A stretch of DNA of 46,509 nt from Bradyrhizobium sp. Its GTDB lineage: Bacteria; Pseudomonadota; Alphaproteobacteria; Rhizobiales; Xanthobacteraceae. Positions 40,930 to 46,509 of the stretch are shown here, one piece after another; the first letter of the stretch is position 1, and each line of letters starts with the position of its first letter. Position numbers and translations under genes: made by a program. The DNA lies in contig NZ_DAHUXJ010000130.1 in NCBI RefSeq assembly GCF_027307225.1, positions 1 to 46,509 on the forward strand. Reading direction: 5' to 3'. The notes beneath the pieces were generated by a model, which did no database searches, had not been told where the DNA came from, and saw only the letters and a list, made by a program, of their open reading frames with translations.

Positions 40930-41988
40930 TTAATTTTTCAGCACAATTCGTCCGACGACCTGTCCCGCACGCAGCGCGTCGATCCATTTCTGCACGTCCG
41001 CCATAGGCTCTTCCCGCATCGGGGTCGCATTGATCTTGCCGGCGCGCGCCAGCGACATCAGCTCGTGCGCCTCGGCAAGCGTGCCCACCATGAAGCCTTC
41101 GATCGTCATCCGCTTGTAGACCCATTGCACCATGGGCAGGCTGAAATTGCCGCCCATGAGGCCCGAGACCACGATCTTGCCGCCGCGACCCAGGACCGAA
41201 ACCGCAAAAGCCATCGACTTTTCATTGCCGGCAAAGTCGACGATCTCGTCAAACCCGCCCTCGGTTTCCTTGAGGATGCGACGGCTGATCTCGGGCTCCG
41301 ACGGATCGTAGGCAAAAGCCGCGCCGTTCTTGAGTGCGGTTTCGCGCGCCGCAGCGCTCAGGTCTGCGACCGTGATCGGCTGCTTGAACATCGCTTTCGC
41401 AAACGCAAGTCCCATCATGCCGACGCCGCCGAGGCCGATCAGCAAGAGGTTGCGCTGCCGCGGGCGATCGGCCAGCCGCTTCAGTGCGCCATAGGCGGTC
41501 ACGCCAGAACACATCAGCGTCGCGGCCTGATTGACCGGCAGCGGATCGTATTCCAGCAGGTATTTTGCGTCCGGGACCAGGACGTGGCTGGCGAAGCCAC
41601 CATCGATGCTGACGCCGAGGAACCGCTGCTTGGCGCAGAGATTTTCGTCACCCGCCAGGCACTCGCGGCACTGACCGCAGCCGATCCAGGGAAACACCGC
41701 CCGCTTTGCGCCGACCAGCCCCTTCGAAACGTCAGGACCAACTTCCTCGACGACGCCAGCGATCTCGTGGCCGAGCGTGAACGGCAATGTCATGCCGCGC
41801 GTGGTGTCGAGCTTCTTTCCGCCGCCGAGATCGGCGTAGCCGTCCTGGATATGGAGATCGGAATGGCAAAGTCCGCAGCGCTCGATCCGGACCAGAACCT
41901 CGCGGCCCGCCGGCTTCGGTGTATCGATGACCGTTTCGCACAGCGGAGCATCAAACTTGACCAGGGATTGGCGACGCATGAGCGGCAT
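40930..41988 (-). CDS. Zinc-dependent alcohol dehydrogenase family protein
   Basis: A 352-residue medium-chain dehydrogenase. Catalytic zinc ligands: C41 (GLCHSDLH) and H74-E75 (GHE); structural zinc: C104, C107, C110 and C118 (CGQCRECLAGDENLC). The Rossmann motif is GLGGVGMMG. The enzyme is therefore complete. An insertion GGGKKLDTTRGMTLPF before GHE is typical for a subgroup oxidising primary alcohols. It starts 19 bases after rsmA, so could share its transcript; the true substrate is unknown. Confidence 0.88.
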   Translation of the reverse strand: MPLMRRQSLVKFDAPLCETVIDTPKPAGREVLVRIERCGLCHSDLHIQDGYADLGGGKKLDTTRGMTLPFTLGHEIAGVVEEVGPDVSKGLVGAKRAVFPWIGCGQCRECLAGDENLCAKQRFLGVSIDGGFASHVLVPDAKYLLEYDPLPVNQAATLMCSGVTAYGALKRLADRPRQRNLLLIGLGGVGMMGLAFAKAMFKQPITVADLSAAARETALKNGAAFAYDPSEPEISRRILKETEGGFDEIVDFAGNEKSMAFAVSVLGRGGKIVVSGLMGGNFSLPMVQWVYKRMTIEGFMVGTLAEAHELMSLARAGKINATPMREEPMADVQKWIDALRAGQVVGRIVLKN

Positions 41989-42007
41989 GAGGTCTCTCCA
42001 GCAGAGA

Positions 42008-42862
42008 TCAGGTGGTGTTGCGTATATGGGTCAATTCCCGAGCCATGGCAACAAAACCGGTGACGGGGATCGTTTCGGCACGCCGGGTCGCATCGAGCTG
42101 TGCCGCGGCGACCAGCCGGGCTGAATCGACGGCCAGCGATTTCAGGCTTTGGCGCAACATCTTGCGCCGCTGGCCGAAGGCGGCAGCCGCTACCTGCTCC
42201 AGCGCCCGGCGGTCGCAGACTTCGGGCGCCCGGCGCGGCGTCAATCGTACGACAGAGGAAGTGACCTTCGGTTGCGGCACGAAGGCCGCGGGGGAAATGT
42301 CGAACAGGATCTTGGTCTCGGTGCGCCAATTGGCGAGTACGCCCAGCCGGCCGTAGGCTTCATCGTTCTCGTGCGCCACGATGCGCTCGGCAACCTCGCG
42401 CTGAAACATCAGCACCATCATGTCATACCAGGGCGGCCATGGTTCGATCGACAGCCAATCGATCAGAAGCGCGGTGGCGATGTTGTAAGGCAGGTTGGCG
42501 ACGATCTTGGCACGCGTGGATCCAAGCCACGGGCGTGGATCGAAGTGCTGTGCGTCGCCACTGACGATCTCCAGCCGTCCCGGGTACCGGGCGGAAATTT
42601 CCTCAAGCGCCGGCAAAGCGCGCTCGTCGCGTTCGACCGCGATCACATGACGTGCGCCCATGGCCAGAAGTGCGCGCGTCAGTCCGCCGGGGCCAGGCCC
42701 GATCTCGATCACGGTCGTATCCTCAAGCGGGCCAGCAGCGCGCGCGATCCTGGCAGTGAGGTTGAGGTCCAGAAGGAAGTTCTGCCCGAGAGATTTGCGA
42801 GCTGACAGCGAATACCGGCCAATGACCTCGCGAAGCGGCGGAAGGTCGTCGATCGCGCTCAT
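42008..42862 (-). CDS. rsmA: 16S rRNA dimethyladenosine transferase
   Basis: A 284-residue enzyme that dimethylates two adjacent adenines near the 3' end of 16S rRNA. LGQNFLLD at 25-32, SAM motif EIGPGPGGLT at 53-62, and catalytic NLPYNI at 123-128 are all present. The ATG at 42862 is flanked upstream directly by palindromic element F, leaving no standard ribosome site in the usual window. Fourth gene of the lptD-surA-pdxA-rsmA cluster conserved with E. coli. Confidence 0.96.
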   Translation of the reverse strand: MSAIDDLPPLREVIGRYSLSARKSLGQNFLLDLNLTARIARAAGPLEDTTVIEIGPGPGGLTRALLAMGARHVIAVERDERALPALEEISARYPGRLEIVSGDAQHFDPRPWLGSTRAKIVANLPYNIATALLIDWLSIEPWPPWYDMMVLMFQREVAERIVAHENDEAYGRLGVLANWRTETKILFDISPAAFVPQPKVTSSVVRLTPRRAPEVCDRRALEQVAAAAFGQRRKMLRQSLKSLAVDSARLVAAAQLDATRRAETIPVTGFVAMARELTHIRNTT

Positions 42863-42864
42863 GG

Positions 42865-42938
42865 CTGGTGTCCCGGTTCCGGCATTCGTATCATTTCACG
42901 GCGGCGAGTTTACGAATGTAAGGGCCTCAGGGTCAAAG
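42865..42938 (+). repeat. Palindromic element F, filling the pdxA-rsmA spacer
   Basis: A degenerate member: TACGAATG (42911-42918) pairs with the CATTCGTA at 42883-42890, the middle of the inner stem is kept by G-T wobble with two mismatches, a TCA bulge (42927-42929) lies on the 3' arm, and the outer arm GGTGTCCC pairs partly with GGGTCA. The element covers the pdxA stop codon (42933-42935) and begins about 3 bases from the rsmA ATG. Confidence 0.7.
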
Positions 42939-43943
42939 CCGCACGGGCCTGGTGTCGGCCATGCTGGCCGCCAGCCTTAGGGCCGCGATCAGGCTAGCCG
43001 GATTGGCCGTGCCCGTTCCGGCGATATCGAAAGCCGTTCCGTGATCCGGCGAGGTGCGGATGAACGGCAGCCCCAGGGTGACGTTGACGGCCTCCTCGAA
43101 GGCCAGCGTCTTGATCGGGATCAGCGCCTGATCGTGGTACATGCAGATCGCGCAGTCATAGGTTTGCCGCGCCGCTTCGTGGAACATCGTGTCGGCCGGC
43201 AGCGGGCCACGAGCATGAAAGCCTTCCTTGCGCAGGATGTCGACGGCGGGCGCCACGATCGTCTGTTCCTCGGTCCCAAGCGAGCCATCCTCGCCCGCAT
43301 GCGGGTTGAGACCGGATACCGCAAGGCGCGGCTGCGTGATTCCGAAGTTGGATTTCAGATCCGTCACGGCGATACGCGCTGTAGAGACGATCAAATCGAC
43401 TGAAAGCTGCGCCAGCGCCTCACGCAACGAGACATGAATAGTGACGGGTACGACGGCGAGCGCCGGCGACCACAACATCATCACGGGCTGCGGTGTTGAA
43501 CCATTCGTGCCGGCCAGCTCGGCCAGATATTCGGTATGGCCGGGGTGATGAAATCCGCCTCGGTAGAGCACGTTCTTGGCAATCGGATTGGTGACGATCG
43601 CGCCCGCTCGGTCGGCGGTGACGTCAGCTACCGCCTGGCGGATCGAGGCCAGGGCCGCGCCGGCGCTGCTGTCGTCGGGGTGACCAGGTTGGGCGGTTGC
43701 GGCATGACCAATGGGAACGACCGGCAAAGCTTGCGCGAACGTGCGCCCCGCATGTTCCGGACGAACCTCGGTCAGCGGAACGTTCAACCCAAGAAGCCTT
43801 GCCCGACGCGCGAGTGAAGCCGGATCACCCAGCCAATAGAAGGAAGGTAGTTTGAGCTCGTCACGGCGCAGCCACGCCTTCAGTGTGATGTCGGGTCCAA
43901 TGCCTGCGGGTTCGCCCGAGGTCAGCGCGAGGGGCTTTGCCAT
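42933..43943 (-). CDS. pdxA: 4-hydroxythreonine-4-phosphate dehydrogenase
   Basis: A 336-residue enzyme of pyridoxal phosphate synthesis. LTSGEPAGIGPDIT starts it; the metal His lie in HPGHTEYLAEL (H136) and CMYHDQALIPIK, and the GLNPHAGEDG motif follows the family. It starts 20 bases after surA. Its stop codon lies in palindrome F. Confidence 0.95.
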   Translation of the reverse strand: MAKPLALTSGEPAGIGPDITLKAWLRRDELKLPSFYWLGDPASLARRARLLGLNVPLTEVRPEHAGRTFAQALPVVPIGHAATAQPGHPDDSSAGAALASIRQAVADVTADRAGAIVTNPIAKNVLYRGGFHHPGHTEYLAELAGTNGSTPQPVMMLWSPALAVVPVTIHVSLREALAQLSVDLIVSTARIAVTDLKSNFGITQPRLAVSGLNPHAGEDGSLGTEEQTIVAPAVDILRKEGFHARGPLPADTMFHEAARQTYDCAICMYHDQALIPIKTLAFEEAVNVTLGLPFIRTSPDHGTAFDIAGTGTANPASLIAALRLAASMADTRPVRL

Positions 43944-43963
43944 GCGTCAACGATATTCGATCG

Positions 43964-44914
43964 TCACTGTTTTGGATATTCGATCATCGCGGAGGCGCGC
44001 ACGTCCCGCAAATACGCTTTCGACTTCGCCTCGTATTTCTCGTTATACATCTTGTCGCGAATTTCTCGCTTCTTCGGTGTGTCGACCTTGGTCGGCTCTT
44101 TGGCGCACAGCGCGACCATTTCGACGCCCTGCCTGGTTATCTCGGGTGGCGTCAGGTGACCGACCGGCGTGTTGTCGAGGATTTCGCGGAGCGAGGGGGG
44201 CAGGTCGGCCGAGGTCTTGACCACGGTTTCGCGGATCGCGGCATTCTGCATCGTCTTGAAGAACGCGTTCGCTTCGACGCAAGTCTGGATGCGCGCACGC
44301 AAAGCCTCGGCTTCCTTCTTGCGCGACTCAATGACCTCCTGTGAGGAACCGTGCGGCACCACCAGCACGACCGGCTGCATCTTGTATTCGAAGCCCTGAG
44401 TATCGGGCTTTTGGTCGCCGCTCTCCTGAGCTGCAGCAGCGACTTCCTTTTCGCCGATCTGAAGGCTTTCCTTGTATCGGCCGCGAACCAGATTGCCCCA
44501 GACCATGTCGGCCCTGATGCGCTGTTTGAGCGTGTCGACGCGAATCCCCTGAGACTCGAGCGACTTCGTCAGTTGGTCCGTCGACAGGTGCATCCGTCCG
44601 CTCATGGCAGCATAGGATTGATCAACGTCGTTGGCCGAGGGGTCGATGCCGAATTTCTTTCCTTCCCTGATCTTCACCTTTTCGTCGATCAACTCGTTGA
44701 TTACGTCCTTGCGATCCGGCTGTTTATGGGTGCTGAGCATCAGCAGCTTGGAACGCTGCTGGACATCGAATTCGGTGATGGGGTCCCCATTGACCATGAC
44801 GACGACTTGCTGCGCCCATGCGGGAGATGGTGATGCGGCCATCAAAATCAGGGCCGCGCCGCCGCCCAGGACGAGCGTGGAAAGCCTTCTCACGAATGTA
44901 ACGGTCATGGTCAT
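43964..44914 (-). CDS. surA: SurA-like periplasmic chaperone / peptidyl-prolyl isomerase
   Basis: A 316-residue protein with a signal peptide ending AWA near residue 34. VVVMVNGDPITEFDVQQRSKLL is the SurA N-domain beginning; INELIDEKVKIREGKKFGI continues it. A single parvulin-like region follows (VVLVVP... LTPPEITRQGVEMVALCAK), where E. coli SurA (428 residues) has two. The gene lies between lptD and pdxA exactly as in E. coli, supporting a role in outer-membrane protein (including LptD) biogenesis. The Met at residue 3 could also be the start. Confidence 0.88.
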   Translation of the reverse strand: MTMTVTFVRRLSTLVLGGGAALILMAASPSPAWAQQVVVMVNGDPITEFDVQQRSKLLMLSTHKQPDRKDVINELIDEKVKIREGKKFGIDPSANDVDQSYAAMSGRMHLSTDQLTKSLESQGIRVDTLKQRIRADMVWGNLVRGRYKESLQIGEKEVAAAAQESGDQKPDTQGFEYKMQPVVLVVPHGSSQEVIESRKKEAEALRARIQTCVEANAFFKTMQNAAIRETVVKTSADLPPSLREILDNTPVGHLTPPEITRQGVEMVALCAKEPTKVDTPKKREIRDKMYNEKYEAKSKAYLRDVRASAMIEYPKQ

Positions 44915-44980
44915 CTTCGCTATTTAACTCAAGTCGGACGCGGCAGCTTTGACATCATGTCGCGCCCTGCAAATTTGCAA

Positions 44981-45017
44981 GGGGTCGTTAGTCTTAAAAG
45001 GGGTCGTTAGTCTTAAA
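44981..45017 (+). repeat. 19-bp tandem duplication in the lptD-surA spacer
   Basis: GGGGTCGTTAGTCTTAAAA (44981-44999) is followed directly by the same 18 bases (45000-45017). It lies in the 252-bp gap between the lptD stop and the surA start, about 67 bases before the surA start. A palindrome GCAAATTTGC lies just beside it at 44970-44979. Confidence 0.85.
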
Positions 45018-45166
45018 CCCCAACTGGAATCCCTGTGTGACAGCGCCTCTTGCTTTTCGGTTCCGCAAAGCAAACCACAGCCCCAGATGGCGGCCGCTGC
45101 TTGCGTGACCCCCGCAATGACGCCCGAGCCTTCTCTGGCCGGAACCTATTGCTCCGGGCCACGGCC

Positions 45167-46509
45167 TTATTGCTGTGCCGACGTCGTGTTGGCAAGGGTG
45201 CGCAGGCCCAGCTGCAACATGAAAGCATGGCCAAGTACGGGCGGCGACGTCGTTGTCGCATAGGAATAGGAGGTGACGTAGTTGGCCGCGAGCACGAAGC
45301 AATCATCCACGTAGCCTGCGCCGACGACGTACTGGTTGATCTGGTTGGCGACCAGATCCCAGCGGGCGGCGCCGGTGGCGACCCAGTTGGTGGCGACCTT
45401 GACGGAGCCTGAGACCAGGACGCCTTCGCGGCGGGTCAGGTAGCCGATGTCGGGCTGCGCGGCGTAGTCGCCGTAGAGGACGCTGACCGACCAGCGATCG
45501 AAGTTGGCGGCCGCTTCGGCCTCGAAGCGCTCGATATTGCCGGTCGCCTGGTCGAACCGCGCCCGCGTCGCGATCGTGTAGGTGCGGTTCGGCGAGTAGG
45601 CGAGGCTTGCAACGTAATCCGACCTCGGGGTCTGCAGCCCTGAATCGACGCCGGTATTGGTCATGTCCTGAACCGCGTAGGAGTTCAGCCCGAACAGCTG
45701 ATAGGACTGGCCGAACACCGCGGTGATCGATCCGCCGCGGTCGAACTGCGTTGTCGCCTGCACGCCGGCATTGGCCCGTCCACCGCCTTCGACGCGGTCG
45801 TAGCCGGAGAACTTGTCGACCTCGAACAGGTTGGAGGTGTCAAACACCATGCTCTGCGCATCTTCGTTGGGCAGTTTGCCGGCATAGGATTCGTTCGGAC
45901 GGATGATGACCTGCGCGATCGGCGCGATGGTGGTGGACCCCCATGGCTGTACGTTGATGAAGGGATAGCGATATTCGAGGCCAACAGTCGGCATCAGCCG
46001 CAGCGCCTGGGTGTCGCCGACCGGGAGGAAGTTCGCAACGCCCGGCTGGTTGGAGATATCGGCGTTGATGGCATCCGCCCGCACGCTGGCAAACTGCGTC
46101 CAGATTTCACCCGCCGGGTCCGTGAACGAGCGCCGCCAGTCGACTTCAGCCGAAGCCCGCGTATAGGTGCCGGGCATGCCGCGCATCAGGCAATTCTGGC
46201 GGGTGATGCTCTGGGCCGTGTCGGCGGTCGCGTTCAGACAGGCGCCCGTGGCGGCCGCCGCCGGGGTGATGGCGTCGAACACCGCGCTGTCGCGGGTGAG
46301 GTTGGTGAAGTTGGTCTTGTAGCTGACCTCGCCGCCCAGCACCGGGTGGTTGATCACGTTGGCATAGTCGATCACCGGCCAGATCACCGGCACCTGCGAC
46401 TGGTTGCCGGAGAGGCTGAGATAATAGATCGTCCGCGCGTCGAAGTAGCTGCGATTGCCGACGCCGGTCAGATAAAGCTGCGAGGGCGCTTCCGTCGGCA
46501 GGTTCAGGA
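45167..46509 (-). CDS. lptD: LPS-assembly protein LptD, C-terminal part (runs off the window)
   Basis: The frame is open from the window end, giving about 446 residues of the outer-membrane beta-barrel that inserts lipopolysaccharide. Visible: YFDARTIYYLSLSG, QVPVIWPVIDYANVINHPVLGGEVSYKTNFTNLTRD, then alternating strands with R-x-E/D and aromatic girdles, and VEGGGRANAGVQ; the last strands end TYSYATT-like and SAQQ. Two Cys in the loop region (ACLNATAD, QNCLMRG) could form a disulfide. The N-terminal LptA-like domain lies outside. Next to surA, as conserved. Confidence 0.93.
   Translation of the reverse strand, partial: LNLPTEAPSQLYLTGVGNRSYFDARTIYYLSLSGNQSQVPVIWPVIDYANVINHPVLGGEVSYKTNFTNLTRDSAVFDAITPAAAATGACLNATADTAQSITRQNCLMRGMPGTYTRASAEVDWRRSFTDPAGEIWTQFASVRADAINADISNQPGVANFLPVGDTQALRLMPTVGLEYRYPFINVQPWGSTTIAPIAQVIIRPNESYAGKLPNEDAQSMVFDTSNLFEVDKFSGYDRVEGGGRANAGVQATTQFDRGGSITAVFGQSYQLFGLNSYAVQDMTNTGVDSGLQTPRSDYVASLAYSPNRTYTIATRARFDQATGNIERFEAEAAANFDRWSVSVLYGDYAAQPDIGYLTRREGVLVSGSVKVATNWVATGAARWDLVANQINQYVVGAGYVDDCFVLAANYVTSYSYATTTSPPVLGHAFMLQLGLRTLANTTSAQQ

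Noticed and set aside
40867..42063. 398-residue plus-strand frame opposite the alcohol dehydrogenase
   Set aside because: Shadow; the minus strand has all zinc ligands and the Rossmann motif.
44994..45302. 102-residue minus-strand frame between lptD and surA
   Set aside because: Overlaps the lptD 3' end and the 19-bp tandem repeat; low-quality Arg/His-rich product with no family.

Overview
The window looks like core chromosome of an alphaproteobacterium of the Bradyrhizobium / Rhodopseudomonas / Nitrobacter group (Nitrobacteraceae). This is inferred from the GC-rich sequence, the protein family flavour and the gene neighbourhoods, not from a database search. No tRNA, rRNA, prophage, insertion sequence or CRISPR array is visible. 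Almost every gene has a recognisable family and most sit in conserved housekeeping neighbourhoods.

Layout, plus strand unless stated. 2-522: the tail of a SnoaL/NTF2-like gene and a YffB-type ArsC/Spx-like protein. 534-1226 (minus): a PAS_5-like protein. 1512-6173: a complete branched-chain amino-acid type ABC importer (two ATPases, binding protein, two permeases). 6321-7987: a PhoU-like protein and a Pit phosphate transporter. 8084-9697: release factor 3. 9808-12109: a secreted TonB_C-like protein, NnrU and panB. 12313-16252: a YfgM-like TPR protein, a small lipoprotein, der and an MFS exporter.

16319-32700 (minus, apart from 29140-30180 and a doubtful ORF at 27334): an SDR, purF, cvpA, radA, a TauE/SafE protein, a REC-like/HD-GYP protein, xth, alr, dnaB, a 40-residue membrane protein, cfa, then rplI, DUF2232, rpsR and rpsF. 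At 29140 (plus) lies an exported protein with a CxxCH haem motif and a long low-complexity tail. 33144-39903 (plus): fabD, fabG, acpP, fabF, mltG, yicC and gmk. 39910-46509 (minus): a secreted tail-anchored-like protein, a zinc alcohol dehydrogenase and the lptD-surA-pdxA-rsmA cluster, with lptD cut by the window end.

Functionally the window combines envelope biogenesis (type II fatty-acid synthesis, MltG, LptD, SurA, Cfa, Alr), ribosome and translation functions (S6, S18, L9, Der, RsmA, RF3), DNA metabolism (DnaB, RadA, Xth), cofactor and purine biosynthesis (PanB, PdxA, PurF) and nutrient uptake.

The least ordinary feature is a dispersed family of long palindromes of about 72-76 bp. Each has an 8-10 bp outer stem, a 3-nt one-sided bulge, a 14-17 bp inner stem and a 21-25 nt loop, and usually ends in TAG...CTA. 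Stem sequences differ between copies but complementarity is kept; the loops of several copies share a core. Two pairs are built identically as palindrome, exactly 15 bp, palindrome with the bulge on the opposite arm (11115-11280 and 19548-19710). Copies fill whole intergenic spacers, supply stop codons (nnrU, fabF), encode the last 19 residues of RadA and abut the panB and rsmA start codons. A second regulatory feature is a well-formed S6:S18-type leader in front of rpsF.
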